Shown here: piece by piece, positions 17,774 to 28,370 of the stretch | How positions within the stretch are numbered: position 1 is the first letter of the stretch | Layout: each line of letters opens with the position of its first letter | Assembly (NCBI RefSeq): GCF_000364605.1 | Contig: NZ_KB822578.1 | Location: 62,001-126,000 of the forward strand | Length of the DNA stretch: 64,000 nt | Reading direction: 5' to 3' | Origin: Nocardioides sp. Iso805N | Lineage (GTDB): Bacteria; Actinomycetota; Actinomycetes; Propionibacteriales; Nocardioidaceae | Made by a program: the position numbers and the translations under genes | Notes under the pieces: generated by a model | The model's database searches: none | What the model was told of the DNA's origin: nothing | The model's input: only the letters and a program-made list of their open reading frames with translations

Positions 17774-18006
17774 GGGTGCGACCCTACGGCTTCACCCGAC
17801 CATGGGCGGAAGCAGCCGACGGGTGGCGCCGCAGGTCGTCACGGTTCGGGCTGAGCGCGACGTGGCTGTGGACGACGGTGCCGGAGGCTGCCCTGTGGAC
17901 CGAACACGACGTCGAGCGCCCCTGCTGTGGAGGACCGTTTGCGGCTCCCGCACCGGCGAACGAGCGTGGGAGCCATGACTGATTCGACAAGGAGCCGTTC
18001 GCTCCG

Positions 18007-18414
18007 ATGCTTGTGTCCCAGGCCGACGTGGAGCAGATGTGGCGCACACTGATGCAGCCGCTCGGCTGGAGGCGTCGAGCGTTGTGGTTCTCCCTGGTCG
18101 CGCCCGATGGCCGTCCGCTGCCACAGGTGTGCGAGGTCGCCGACCTGCCGGACGAGATCGATGGGGAGGGGCACGCCGCCGCCGCGACGCTCTGGCGCGA
18201 CCTGCTCGCCGACCTGGTGCCGGGTGGGCGGATCGCGCTGCTGTTCGTGCGTCCGGGCGGCGGAGGGCCGAGCGCTGCCGACCGTGCGATCGCTGGCGGG
18301 GCCTACGCGGCGTGCCGTGCTGCCGGAGTCCCCTTGGAGGTGATCCACCTGGCCACTGACGACGATGTCTGGCCGCTGCCCGCGGACGACGTCGTCGACC
18401 GGCGGGCATCATGA
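18007..18414 (+). CDS. Conserved-looking hypothetical protein
   Basis: I do not recognise this 135-residue protein. It has no membrane segment or signal. A Trp-rich start (MWRTLMQPLGWRRRALWFSLV) leads into a GRPLPQVCEVADLP segment. An alpha/beta stretch with GGRIALLFVRPGGGG and ending VPLEVIHLATDDD follows. Codon use looks native. AAGGAG lies 11 bases before the ATG. The 233 bases upstream, after the purine phosphorylase start, hold nothing I can identify. Confidence 0.65.
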   Translation: MLVSQADVEQMWRTLMQPLGWRRRALWFSLVAPDGRPLPQVCEVADLPDEIDGEGHAAAATLWRDLLADLVPGGRIALLFVRPGGGGPSAADRAIAGGAYAACRAAGVPLEVIHLATDDDVWPLPADDVVDRRAS

Positions 18415-18468
18415 GATGCGCGCCACGATCGACGACAGGCAGCCGCGGTCCACCGTAGGGTCGGGGCC

Positions 18469-19518
18469 GTGACGAGCCCAGAGCAAGAGACCGCCGAGAA
18501 GCCGGATGTCGGACTGCTGGAAGACCTCAAGGACGCGGTGTCGGTGCGCACCGTGCTGCTGGTCCTCGGGGTGCTGTTCGTCCAGCTGGCCTTCGTCGCC
18601 TCCTACGTGGGCGCCTTCCACAACCCGACCCCGCACGACGTGCCGATCGGCGTGGTCGCGCCCCAGCAGCAGGCCGCCCAGCTGAAGCAGCAGCTCGACG
18701 CCGCCGCCGGGCATCCGCTCGCACCCGAGATCGTCACCGATCGGGCGACGGCGGTCCAGCGCGTCAAGTCGGCCGACCTCGCCGGTGTGTTGGTCGTCGA
18801 CCCCACCTCGACGACCGACGAGCTGATCGTCGGATCCGGCGGGGGCGCCTCGCTGGCGACCGCTCTCGAGGAGCTCGCCAACCAGGTGGGCGCCCAGCAC
18901 GGCCGCACCGTCAAGGTCACCGACGTCGTGCCGCTCCAGTCGGGCGACGCACGGGGCCTCAGCGGCTTCTACCTGGTCGTCGGCTGGCTCGTCGGGGGCT
19001 ATCTGGTCGCGTCGCTGCTCGGTGTCGCCAAGGGCGCTCGACCGGCCACGCCGCGTCGGGCGGCCATCCGGCTCGGTGCCACCGTGCCCTACGCGCTCGC
19101 GTCGGGGCTGGGCGGCGCTCTGATCGTCGACCAGTGGCTGGGCGCGCTGACCGGGCACTTCTGGGCGCTGTGGGGCCTCGGCACCCTTCTCGTGCTCTCC
19201 GCCGCGACGGTGACGATGGCCTTCCAGGTCCTCTTCGGCACCATCGGAATCGGCCTGACGGTGCTGCTCTTCGTGGTCATCGGCAATCCCAGTGCGGGCG
19301 GTGCCTACCAGGCCCGGCTGCTGCCTTCGCTGTGGCGCGGCGTCGGCGCCTGGATCCCCAACGGCGCCGGCACCGACGCGGTCCGGCGCATCGTCTACTT
19401 CGGAGGCGAGGGCGTCGCCAGCCGCGTGTGGGTCATCGTGGTCTACATCGTCCTCGGCGTCGCGGTCACGCTCGGCGCCTCGGTCCTGCGCGAGCGTCGG
19501 CTCCGCAGGACCGCCTAG
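18469..19518 (+). CDS. YhgE/Pip-like (ABC-2 type) membrane protein
   Basis: The 349-residue protein has a first helix at about residues 27-50, a large external domain (about 52-165) and five helices between about 165 and 340. This is the layout of the DUF3533/YhgE-Pip and ABC-2 permease-like group. No ATPase gene is adjacent. Function is unknown; relatives are linked to export or phage infection. The GTG start at 18469 gives MTSPEQETAEKPD. The 3' end touches the next gene on the opposite strand (2 bases apart). Confidence 0.8.
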   Translation: MTSPEQETAEKPDVGLLEDLKDAVSVRTVLLVLGVLFVQLAFVASYVGAFHNPTPHDVPIGVVAPQQQAAQLKQQLDAAAGHPLAPEIVTDRATAVQRVKSADLAGVLVVDPTSTTDELIVGSGGGASLATALEELANQVGAQHGRTVKVTDVVPLQSGDARGLSGFYLVVGWLVGGYLVASLLGVAKGARPATPRRAAIRLGATVPYALASGLGGALIVDQWLGALTGHFWALWGLGTLLVLSAATVTMAFQVLFGTIGIGLTVLLFVVIGNPSAGGAYQARLLPSLWRGVGAWIPNGAGTDAVRRIVYFGGEGVASRVWVIVVYIVLGVAVTLGASVLRERRLRRTA

Positions 19519-19519
19519 C

Positions 19520-19972
19520 TCACTGCTCGATCGAGCGGCACGGGCGGGTGCGTAGCCACCGCACGTAGTCGGCGGGCGCGTCGGCTGCCTCCGCGGCGGC
19601 CGCGATGGTGCCCAGGTAGTGCGCCGAGGGCAGACCACCCTCGTAGGCGTCCAGGACGTAGGTCCACGCCACCACATCGCCGGTCAGCGTGTTGATCCGG
19701 ACCTTCGTACGCCGGTAGAGCCCGGTGTCGGTCGACTGCCACTCGTCGAGGGTGTGCTCGTCCTCGCGGGTGACGTCGTAGATGGCGATGAAGACCTGTT
19801 CGAACGGGTCCGGCACGATCGTGGCCAGCGCGCCGTCCCAGCCGTGCTCCTCGCCGCCGAAGGTGAGTCGCCACTCGCCCAGCCAGCCCGTGGTGCGCAG
19901 TGGGGAGTGCGGGCAGCGTTGCGCCATGAGGGCGGGGTCGAGGTTGGCCCCGTAGGCGGCGTACAGGCTCAC
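19520..19972 (-). CDS. Gamma-glutamylcyclotransferase-like protein
   Basis: The 150-residue protein has the GGCT fold. YAAYGANLDPALM is the substrate-binding YGSN-like loop, and EEHGWDGALATIVPD contains an acidic residue typical of the family. Members convert gamma-glutamyl amino acids or amines to 5-oxoproline. The GTG at 19972 gives the family N-terminus; longer frames upstream lack support. It is divergent from lpd, with 70 bases between starts. Confidence 0.85.
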   Translation of the reverse strand: MSLYAAYGANLDPALMAQRCPHSPLRTTGWLGEWRLTFGGEEHGWDGALATIVPDPFEQVFIAIYDVTREDEHTLDEWQSTDTGLYRRTKVRINTLTGDVVAWTYVLDAYEGGLPSAHYLGTIAAAAEAADAPADYVRWLRTRPCRSIEQ

Positions 19973-20042
19973 GGAGCGAACGTTACCGGCGGGTGTCGAA
20001 GGCGACACCGGGTGGGAGGCTCGTGCCGTCTACCCTTGAGCC

Positions 20043-21443
<1,401 letters not shown>

Positions 21444-21487
21444 GTCGAGAGGTCACTTTCTGCAGGTTGAGAGGTCACTTTCCGCGC
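21444..21487 (+). repeat. Two tandem 22-nt GGTYGAG units, left of the LpdA-like gene
   Basis: Units at 21444-21465 and 21466-21487 both contain GAGAGGTCACTTTC. An inverted copy of part of the second unit follows at once (21494-21514). Relatives in inverted orientation lie on the other side of the gene at 23030-23079. Confidence 0.8.
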
Positions 21488-21514
21488 ATCTCGATGCGCG
21501 GAAAGTGACCTCTC
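21469..21514. terminator. Repeat-derived 21-bp hairpin
   Basis: A perfect 21-bp stem (21469-21489 with 21494-21514) with loop CTCG follows the lpd stop by 26 bases. There is no T-tract. It probably ends or stabilises the lpd transcript and is built from a 22-nt repeat unit plus its inverted copy. Confidence 0.7.
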
Positions 21515-21556
21515 GGCCATTTCGGGCGCGCACGAGGCTGATGAGAGGATGACGCC

Positions 21557-22966
21557 ATGCCAAAGGTCGTGATCATCGGTGGAGGACCCGGCGGATATGA
21601 GGCCGCGCTCGTCGCGCAGCAGCTGGGAGCCGAGGTCACCGTCGTCGACCGCGACGGCATCGGCGGCAGTGCGGTGCTCACCGACTGCGTGCCGAGCAAG
21701 ACCCTCATCGCCACCGCCGAGGTGATGACCGACATGGCCCAGGCTGCCGAGCTGGGCATCAGCTTCGCCGACAGCGAGGGTGATGCGGCGACCCAGCTCA
21801 GCGTCGACCTCGCCAAGGTCAATGCGCGGGTGAAGTCACTGGCTACCGCGCAGTCCGCGGACATCGAGGGTCGGCTCACCCGTCGCGACATCCGGATCGT
21901 CAAGGGGCTCGGCCGGCTCGGCAAGCGTGCCGGGGTCGGCGGCGGTGAGGTCATCGCGACCAAGCCGGACGGCAGCGAGGAGGTCCTCCACGCCGACAGC
22001 GTGCTGATCGCCACCGGCGCACGTCCGCGCGTGCTCGCGTCCGCCCAGCCGGACGGCGAGCGGATCCTCACCTGGGAGCAGGTCTACGACCTCGACGAGC
22101 GGCCCGAGCACATGATCGTGGTCGGTTCGGGCGTCACCGGTGCCGAGTTCGCCAGCGCCTATCTCGCGCTCGGGAGCCAGGTCACCCTGGTCAGCAGCCG
22201 TGACCGGGTGCTGCCGGGCGAGGACGCGGACGCGGCCGAGGTGCTCCAGGACGTGCTCGAGCGGCGCGGCATGAACATCCTCGGCAACTCGCGGATGGCC
22301 TCGGTGACCCGGGACGGCGGCGTCGTCACCGTCACCCTCGCCGACGGCCGCACCGTCACCGGCAGCCACTGCATCCTCGCGCTGGGCTCGATCCCCAACA
22401 CCGAGGGTCTCGGCCTCGAGGAGGCCGGTGCGCAGCTCGACGAGAGCGGCTTCATCAAGATCGACAAGGTCAGCCGCACCTCGGCCCCGGGCGTGTACGC
22501 CGCGGGTGACTGCACCGGCGGCTTCATGCTCGCCAGCGTGGCCGCGATGGCCGGGCGGGTGGCGATGCGACATTTCCTCGGCGACGCGGTCCAGCCGGTC
22601 GACCTCAAGGAGATCAGCTCCAACGTCTTCACCAGCCCCGAGATCGCCACCGTCGGCTGGTCGGAGGCCGCGCTGGCAGAGGGGGAGATCGAGGCCGACG
22701 TGGTCAAGCTCGACCTCAGCGGCAACGCGCGCGCCAAGATGCAGGGCATCACCGACGGGTTCGTGAAGGTCATCGCCCGACGCGGCAGCGGCGTCGTCAT
22801 CGGCGGCGTCGTGGTCGGCCCGCGCGCCAGCGAGCTGATCCACCCGATCAGCCTCGCGGTCAAGGCCAACCTCACGGTCGATCAGCTCGCCAACACGTTC
22901 ACCGTCTACCCCTCGCTCAGCGGCTCGACGGCCGAGGCCGCGCGCCGCCTGCACCGGGTGGACTGA
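21557..22966 (+). CDS. LpdA-like NAD(P)H quinone dehydrogenase
   Basis: The 469-residue protein belongs to the flavoprotein disulfide reductase family but lacks the redox disulfide. The sequence is GGSAVLTDCVPSKT: Cys44 is present, while the partner position 39 is Ala. The same pattern marks M. tuberculosis LpdA (Rv3303c), a quinone reductase without lipoamide activity. FAD motif GGGPGG (8-13) and GDCTGGFMLAS are intact. It likely reduces quinones in redox defence; that is inference from family. ATG 21557 is preceded by AGAGGATGACGCC. Confidence 0.9.
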   Translation: MPKVVIIGGGPGGYEAALVAQQLGAEVTVVDRDGIGGSAVLTDCVPSKTLIATAEVMTDMAQAAELGISFADSEGDAATQLSVDLAKVNARVKSLATAQSADIEGRLTRRDIRIVKGLGRLGKRAGVGGGEVIATKPDGSEEVLHADSVLIATGARPRVLASAQPDGERILTWEQVYDLDERPEHMIVVGSGVTGAEFASAYLALGSQVTLVSSRDRVLPGEDADAAEVLQDVLERRGMNILGNSRMASVTRDGGVVTVTLADGRTVTGSHCILALGSIPNTEGLGLEEAGAQLDESGFIKIDKVSRTSAPGVYAAGDCTGGFMLASVAAMAGRVAMRHFLGDAVQPVDLKEISSNVFTSPEIATVGWSEAALAEGEIEADVVKLDLSGNARAKMQGITDGFVKVIARRGSGVVIGGVVVGPRASELIHPISLAVKANLTVDQLANTFTVYPSLSGSTAEAARRLHRVD

Positions 22967-23029
22967 CAGCCGCCAAGCACCCAGCGGTACGGCGCGACGC
23001 TCGGCGTACCGCGTCGGCGGTGCTGACCC

Positions 23030-23079
23030 CTCGACCGGCAGAAACTGACCTCTCGACCGGCAGAAACTGACCTCTCGAC
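23030..23079 (-). repeat. Two identical tandem 22-nt units, right of the LpdA-like gene
   Basis: Identical units at 23030-23051 and 23052-23073 plus a 6-base partial unit. Read on the minus strand they begin GGTCGAGAGGTCAGTTTCTG, matching the units at 21444-21487. They therefore flank the LpdA-like gene in inverted orientation. Confidence 0.82.
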
Positions 23080-23082
23080 GTC

Positions 23083-23373
23083 TCAGTTGGCGCTGGCGAA
23101 GGTCAGGCAGTCCGCGACGTCGCCGCCCATCCCGACCTCGACGCCCGTGGCGGTGCACTCGAGGTCGGAGTTGTGCATGCAGTCGGTGCGGTGGCACGCG
23201 CCGACCATGCCCGTCCCCTGCGTCCCGCCCTTGTCACCGTGCGCGTAGTAGGTGCCGCACGCGGCGGTGTCCTCCATCACGGTGATGGCGCCGGCGTGGC
23301 AGTCGTGGTCATGGTTGTAGGAGCAGCCTTCGACGCTGCACGTGCTCACGATCGGCAAACTCAGGGTGGTCAT
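23083..23373 (-). CDS. Two-repeat DUF1540 cysteine-rich protein
   Basis: The 96-residue protein contains two DUF1540 units: C-S-V-E-G-C-S-Y-N with a following DCHAGAITV and Cys, then CHRTDCMHNSDLECTATGVEV and DCLTF. The spaced Cys/His residues suggest metal binding. Role unknown; the family is small and soluble. The ATG at 23373 has GGAGGTTCCGC just upstream (minus strand). The gene is convergent with the LpdA-like gene, and the repeats above fill the gap. Confidence 0.88.
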   Translation of the reverse strand: MTTLSLPIVSTCSVEGCSYNHDHDCHAGAITVMEDTAACGTYYAHGDKGGTQGTGMVGACHRTDCMHNSDLECTATGVEVGMGGDVADCLTFASAN

Positions 23374-23546
23374 GCGGAACCTCCGGTGCTGGGATGCGTG
23401 GACGTTGATCCCACGGTGCTCCGCTTCACCCGCCGGCGTCTAGCCAGGTGAGGCTGGCCTTCCCAGAATGTCTTTACTCCTCTCCCGTCCCAACCGGCCG
23501 ATGGGTTAGCGTCGCCGTACCGCATCTCTCGAGGGAGCAAGCCACG

Positions 23547-24809
23547 ATGTCAGTACGCCGCCGGCTCGGCTCGTCCGCCGGCCTGCTCGCAGCATGCACC
23601 GCGCTCCTCCTCGCGCTGATGCCGCTCGCCGCACCTGCGGCGCAGGCCAAGGCCCCCGGCGCGGTGATCACCACCGCGCTGACGGTGCGGGGCAACGGCT
23701 ACGGGCACGGCCACGGGATGTCGCAGTGGGGTGCCGAGGGTGCGGCGCGCAAGGGCCTGAACTACCGCCAGATCGTCGGCTTCTACTACCCCGGCACCGC
23801 CTGGGGCAGCGCCACCGGCAAGGTGCGGGTGCTGATCACTGCCGACACCAGCCGATCGGTCGTGGTGCTGGCGCGTGCCGGGCTCCTCGCCCGCCGGGTC
23901 GGCCACGCCCGCACCTGGAAGCTGGCACATCGCCAGCCCCGTGCCACCCGGTGGCGGATCGTGCCGGTTTCAGGTGGCCGCAGCAAGGTGCAGTACAAGC
24001 TCAAGTCCTGGCACAAGCTGGCCACCGTCAGCGGAGATCTGGAGTTCACCGCCGGTGGCGCCCCGATCTCGCTGGTGCTACCCGGACACCGCACCGTGGC
24101 CTATCGAGGTGTCCTGCGCGCTGCCAGCCCGCACGCCGGCGGCATGGACCGCGACACGGTCAACATCCTCCCGCTCGACAGCTACCTGAAGGGTGTGGTG
24201 CCCCGGGAGATGCCGGCGCTGTGGCACACCGCCGCGGTCGAGGCGCAGGCGATCGCGGCCCGCACCTATGCGGCCTTCGAGCGCACCGGCCAGCACGGCT
24301 ACTACCAGATCTGCGACACCTCCGCCTGCCAGGTGTACGGCGGCTACAGCGGCGAGAACCCCGCCTCCAACGCGGCCGTCGAGGCCACGGCCGGACAGAT
24401 CCTGACCTACGGCGGCCAGCCCGCCTTCACCCAGTTCTCGGCCAGCAACGGCGGCGCGAGCCTCGCCGGCGGCCAGCCCTACCTGATCTCCCAGACGGAC
24501 CAGTACGACGCGGCCGTCTCGCCGTACCGGGGCTGGACCACGACCGTGACCCCCGCCTCGATCCAGGCGCGCTGGCCCAAGATCGGCCATCTGACCGGGC
24601 TGAAGGTGACTCCGTCCACGGCGAACGCACCCGGCGCGGGCTACGTCGCCACCGTGACGATCACCGGCACCGGTGGCAGCGTCAGCGTGAGCGGCGATGC
24701 GTTCCGCAGCTTCGCGGGGCTGCGCTCGACGTGGTTCAGCATCACCCTGCCGGGCGGGACCACCACGCCGAGCCCGAGCACGACCGGGAGCACGACTCCG
24801 GGTACCTGA
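23547..24809 (+). CDS. Secreted SpoIID/LytB-domain protein
   Basis: The 420-residue protein starts with an Arg-rich signal peptide (MSVRRRLGSS, then a hydrophobic stretch, cut near AQA-KAP). It contains GYGHGHGMSQWGAEGAA, the SpoIID signature, and later PLDSYLKGVVPREMPALWH and AVEAQAIAARTYA, the catalytic-core helices. The family includes lytic transglycosylases acting on glycan strands. In non-sporulating actinobacteria it is a cell-wall enzyme, not a sign of sporulation. The tail is Thr/Pro/Ser-rich. ATG 23547 follows GAGGGAG. Confidence 0.88.
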   Translation: MSVRRRLGSSAGLLAACTALLLALMPLAAPAAQAKAPGAVITTALTVRGNGYGHGHGMSQWGAEGAARKGLNYRQIVGFYYPGTAWGSATGKVRVLITADTSRSVVVLARAGLLARRVGHARTWKLAHRQPRATRWRIVPVSGGRSKVQYKLKSWHKLATVSGDLEFTAGGAPISLVLPGHRTVAYRGVLRAASPHAGGMDRDTVNILPLDSYLKGVVPREMPALWHTAAVEAQAIAARTYAAFERTGQHGYYQICDTSACQVYGGYSGENPASNAAVEATAGQILTYGGQPAFTQFSASNGGASLAGGQPYLISQTDQYDAAVSPYRGWTTTVTPASIQARWPKIGHLTGLKVTPSTANAPGAGYVATVTITGTGGSVSVSGDAFRSFAGLRSTWFSITLPGGTTTPSPSTTGSTTPGT

Positions 24810-24856
24810 CCTTCCTCACCCCGCCGCGGCGGGTCGGTGTGAGGAAGGTCAGGTAC
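24802..24856. terminator. Bidirectional 18-bp hairpin between SpoIID gene and pyc
   Basis: A perfect 18-bp stem (24802-24819 with 24839-24856) includes the SpoIID stop codon. The loop itself contains the palindrome CCCGCCGCGGCGGG. It lies between convergent genes, ending 12 bases before the pyc stop, and can serve both. Confidence 0.75.
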
Positions 24857-24868
24857 GTCGGGACCGGG

Positions 24869-27800
24869 TCAGCCGAGCACCAGCACCAGGTCGCCGCCCT
24901 CGACGGGCTGGGTGCCGCTGAGTGCGATCCGGCGGACGGTACCGCCGACGGGTGCGGTGATCGCCGCCTCCATCTTCATCGCCTCGATGGTGGCCACGGT
25001 GTCGCCCGCGGCGACGGTGTCGCCGACGCTGACACCGACCGTCACCACGCCCTGGAACGGAGCCGCGACCTGGCCCGGCACGGCGGTGTCGGCCTTCTCG
25101 GCGGCCGCGACCTCGGCGGAGACCGAGCGGTCGCGTACCGAGACCGGTCGCAGCTGGCCGTTGAGGGTGGCCATGACGGTGCGGTAGCCGCGCTCGTCGG
25201 GCTCGGAGACGGCTTGGAGGCCGACGAACAGCTGCACGCCGGGCTCGAGCTCGACCACGTGCTCCTCGCCGGCGCGCAGGCCGTAGAGGTAGTCCAAGGT
25301 GGTCAGCACCGACACGTCGCCCCAGGTGGAGCGGGCTTCGGCGAAGTCGCGCGTCGGGCCGGGGAAGAGCAGCCGGTTCAGGGTGGCGCGGCGTCCGGGG
25401 ATGGTGGTGGCGGCATCGCCGGCCAGGGCCGCCTCGTCCTCGGGCGCGAGCTCCTCCGTGGGCGGGGTCCAGGGCCGCCCCTCGATGGCGCGCGAGCGGA
25501 ACGGCTCGGGCCAGCCGCCCGGCGGGTCACCGAGCTCGCCGTGCAGGAACCCGATGACGGAGGCGGGTACGTCGTAGCTGGCGGGGTCCTGGGCGAACGC
25601 AACCGGATCCGCGCCCGCGGCGACCAGGGCCAGGGCGAGGTCGCCGATGACCTTGGAGGAGGGGGTCACCTTCGGGACGCGGCCGAGGATGTCGTTGGCG
25701 GCGGCGTACATGTCCTCGATGTCCTCGAACCGCTCGCCCAGACCCAGCGCGATGGCCTGCTGGCGCAGGTTGGAGAGCTGACCGCCGGGGATCTCGTGGC
25801 GGTAGACCCGGCCGGTGGGGGCGGGCAGGCCGGACTCGAAGGGTGCGTAGACGCGGCGCACGGCCTCCCAGTAGGGCTCGATCGCGTTGACCGCGGCCAG
25901 GTCCAGGCCGGTGGCGCGCTCGGTGAAGTCGGTCGCGGCGACCAGGGAGGACAGCGGCGGCTGGGAGGTGGTGCCGGCCATCGCGGCGCAGGCGGCGTCG
26001 ACGGCGTCGACCCCGGCCTCGATGGCGGCGGTGAGGGTGGCGAGCTGGCCGCCGGGGGTGTCGTGGGTGTGCAGGTGCACCGGCAGGTCGAAGTTCTCCC
26101 GCAGGGCGGTGACCAGCGTCCGGGCGGCGGGTGCGCGCAGCAGGCCTGCCATGTCCTTGATCGCCAGCACGTGCGCTCCGGCCTCGACGATCTGCTCCGC
26201 GAGGCGCAGGTAGTAGTCGAGGGTGTAGAGCTTCTCACCGGGGTTGGACAGGTCGCCGGTGTAGCACAGCGCGACCTCGGCCACGGTCGTGCCGGTGGCG
26301 CGGACGGCCTCGATCGCCGGACGCATCTGGGAGACGTCGTTCAGCGCGTCGAAGATCCGGAAGACATCGATGCCGCTCGCGGCGGCCTCGGCCACGAACG
26401 CGTTGGTCACCGTGGTCGGGTACGGCGTGTAGCCGACCGTGTTGCGGCCGCGCAGCAGCATCTGCAGGCCGATGTTCGGGACCGCCTCGCGCAGCGCCGC
26501 GAGCCGCTCCCAGGGGTCCTCGGACAGGAACCGGAGCGCCACGTCGTACGTCGCACCGCCCCAGGCCTCGAGGGACCACAGCTGCGGGGTGGTGCGGGCG
26601 ACGTGGCCGGCCACGTCGAGCAGGTCGCGGGTGCGCACCCGGGTGGCCAGCAGCGACTGGTGGGCGTCGCGGAAGGTGGTGTCGGTGACGGCCACGGCGG
26701 TCTGGGCGCGCAGCGCCGCTGCGAAGCCCTCGGGGCCGAGCTCGAGCAGCCGCTGCCGGGTGCCGTCGGGGACCGGCGCGGTGACGTCGAGCGCGGCCAG
26801 CTTGGTCATCGGGCTGACCGAGACCGGCGCCTCGCCGTGCGGCTTGTTGACGGTGACGTCGGCCAGGTAGGTCAGCAGCTTGGTGCCACGGTCGCCCGAT
26901 GCCCGCGCGGTGAGCAGCTGCGGGTGGGTCTCGATGAACGAGGTGGTGATCCGGCCCGCGTCGAAGTCGGGGTCGTCCAGCAGCGCCTGCAGGAACGGGA
27001 TGTTGGTGGCCACGCCGCGGATGCGGAACTCCGCGACCGCACGCCGGGCCCGCTTGACCGCGTCCTCGAAGGTGCGGCCACGGCAGGTGAGCTTGGCCAG
27101 CATCGAGTCGAAGTGCGGGCTGATCTCGGCGCCGGTGAACGTCGTACCGCCATCGACACGGACACCCGCGCCACCGGGGGAGCGGTAGGTGGTGATCACG
27201 CCCGTGTCCGGGCGGAACCCGTTGGCCGGGTCCTCGGTGGTGATCCGGCACTGCAGGGCCGCACCGCGCAGCTGCACGCTGTCTTGCGAGAGGCCCAGGT
27301 CGGCCAGGGTCTCACCGGACGCGATCCGCATCTGGGACTGCACCAGGTCGACGTCGGTGACCTCCTCGGTCACCGTGTGCTCGACCTGGATGCGGGGGTT
27401 CATCTCAATGAAGACGTAGTTGCCGGCCGGGTCGAGGAGGAACTCCACCGTGCCCGCACACGAGTAGCCGATCGCCTGGGCGAAGCGGACCGCGTCCGCG
27501 CACATCCGCGCGCGCAGCTCCGGGTCGAGGTTGGGCGCCGGGGCGATCTCGACGACCTTCTGGTGGCGGCGCTGGACCGAGCAGTCGCGCTCGAAGAGGT
27601 GGATGACGTTGCCCGCCCCGTCGGCCAGGATCTGGACCTCGATGTGGCGCGGCTCGACGACCGCCTGCTCGATGAAGACGGTCGGGTCGCCGAACGCGGC
27701 CTCGGCCTCGCGCATGCAGGTCTCGACCGCCTCGCGCAGCTTCGCGTTGTCCTCCCCGGCCTCGTCGACCCGGCGCATGCCGCGACCGCCGCCACCGGCC

Positions 27801-28279
27801 ACGGCCTTGACGAACAGCGGGTACGGGATGGCCTGGGCGGCCTCGATGAGAGCATCCACGTCGGTGGACGGCTCGACGCTGCGCAGGGTCGGTACGCCGG
27901 CGGCCTTGGCGGCCGCGATCGCGGTCGCCTTGTTCCCGGTCAGCTCCAGCACCTTCACCGAGGGGCCGATGAAGGTGATGCCCGCCCGAGCGCAGGCTTC
28001 GGCCAGTGCGGGGTTCTCCGAGAGGAAGCCGTAGCCGGGGTAGACCGCGTCGGCGCCGGCCTGCACGGCCGCGGCCACGATCGCCTCGGGGTCGAGATAG
28101 GTGCGGACCGGGTGACCGAGCTCACCGATCTCGTAGGCCTCGTCGGCCTTGAGACGGTGCTCGGACCCACGGTCCTCGTAGGGGTAGACGGCGACGGTCT
28201 TGGCGCCGAGCTCATAGGCCGCGCGGAAAGCTCGGATCGCGATCTCACCACGGTTGGCCACCAGGATTTTCCGGAACAT
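24869..28279 (-). CDS. pyc: Pyruvate carboxylase
   Basis: The 1136-residue protein is a full-length single-chain pyruvate carboxylase. It replenishes oxaloacetate from pyruvate with ATP and bicarbonate. An N-terminal biotin carboxylase (MFRKILVANRGEIA; GGGGRGMR ATP loop) covers about residues 1-450. The carboxyltransferase (about 530-810, with TTFRDAHQSLLATRVR, a hallmark) and the PYC/OADA linker domain follow. The biotinyl domain carries biotinyl-lysine K1102 in EAMKM. ATG 28279 was chosen over upstream codons because it gives the standard N-terminus. It follows a 50-nt palindrome that separates it from the next carboxylase gene. Confidence 0.95.
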   Translation of the reverse strand: MFRKILVANRGEIAIRAFRAAYELGAKTVAVYPYEDRGSEHRLKADEAYEIGELGHPVRTYLDPEAIVAAAVQAGADAVYPGYGFLSENPALAEACARAGITFIGPSVKVLELTGNKATAIAAAKAAGVPTLRSVEPSTDVDALIEAAQAIPYPLFVKAVAGGGGRGMRRVDEAGEDNAKLREAVETCMREAEAAFGDPTVFIEQAVVEPRHIEVQILADGAGNVIHLFERDCSVQRRHQKVVEIAPAPNLDPELRARMCADAVRFAQAIGYSCAGTVEFLLDPAGNYVFIEMNPRIQVEHTVTEEVTDVDLVQSQMRIASGETLADLGLSQDSVQLRGAALQCRITTEDPANGFRPDTGVITTYRSPGGAGVRVDGGTTFTGAEISPHFDSMLAKLTCRGRTFEDAVKRARRAVAEFRIRGVATNIPFLQALLDDPDFDAGRITTSFIETHPQLLTARASGDRGTKLLTYLADVTVNKPHGEAPVSVSPMTKLAALDVTAPVPDGTRQRLLELGPEGFAAALRAQTAVAVTDTTFRDAHQSLLATRVRTRDLLDVAGHVARTTPQLWSLEAWGGATYDVALRFLSEDPWERLAALREAVPNIGLQMLLRGRNTVGYTPYPTTVTNAFVAEAAASGIDVFRIFDALNDVSQMRPAIEAVRATGTTVAEVALCYTGDLSNPGEKLYTLDYYLRLAEQIVEAGAHVLAIKDMAGLLRAPAARTLVTALRENFDLPVHLHTHDTPGGQLATLTAAIEAGVDAVDAACAAMAGTTSQPPLSSLVAATDFTERATGLDLAAVNAIEPYWEAVRRVYAPFESGLPAPTGRVYRHEIPGGQLSNLRQQAIALGLGERFEDIEDMYAAANDILGRVPKVTPSSKVIGDLALALVAAGADPVAFAQDPASYDVPASVIGFLHGELGDPPGGWPEPFRSRAIEGRPWTPPTEELAPEDEAALAGDAATTIPGRRATLNRLLFPGPTRDFAEARSTWGDVSVLTTLDYLYGLRAGEEHVVELEPGVQLFVGLQAVSEPDERGYRTVMATLNGQLRPVSVRDRSVSAEVAAAEKADTAVPGQVAAPFQGVVTVGVSVGDTVAAGDTVATIEAMKMEAAITAPVGGTVRRIALSGTQPVEGGDLVLVLG

Positions 28280-28370
28280 GCGGGCCAACGTATTGGTCGC
28301 GGCGGGGCCGGGACAGGGGCGTCTCACTGGGTGCGACGGTGGTGCCCCACGTTACTGGTGAGTTAGGTCT

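Noticed and set aside
17774..18006. Replication origin suggested by three TGTGGA elements
   Set aside because: They lack the rest of a DnaA box, are few and unevenly spaced, and no dnaA, dnaN or gyrase gene is near.
21444..23079. CRISPR array
   Set aside because: The 22-nt units are directly abutting with no spacers, only two copies per site, and no cas genes are present.
23547..24809. Sporulation locus because of SpoIID
   Set aside because: No other sporulation genes are present; SpoIID/LytB domains are common in secreted wall enzymes of non-sporulating actinobacteria.
23594..28366. A 1590-codon plus-strand open frame opposite pyruvate carboxylase
   Set aside because: It is the antisense shadow of pyc and the out-of-frame shadow of the SpoIID gene. 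Its composition is Arg/Gly/Asp/Val-rich without domain signals, an effect of GC-rich codon thirds.
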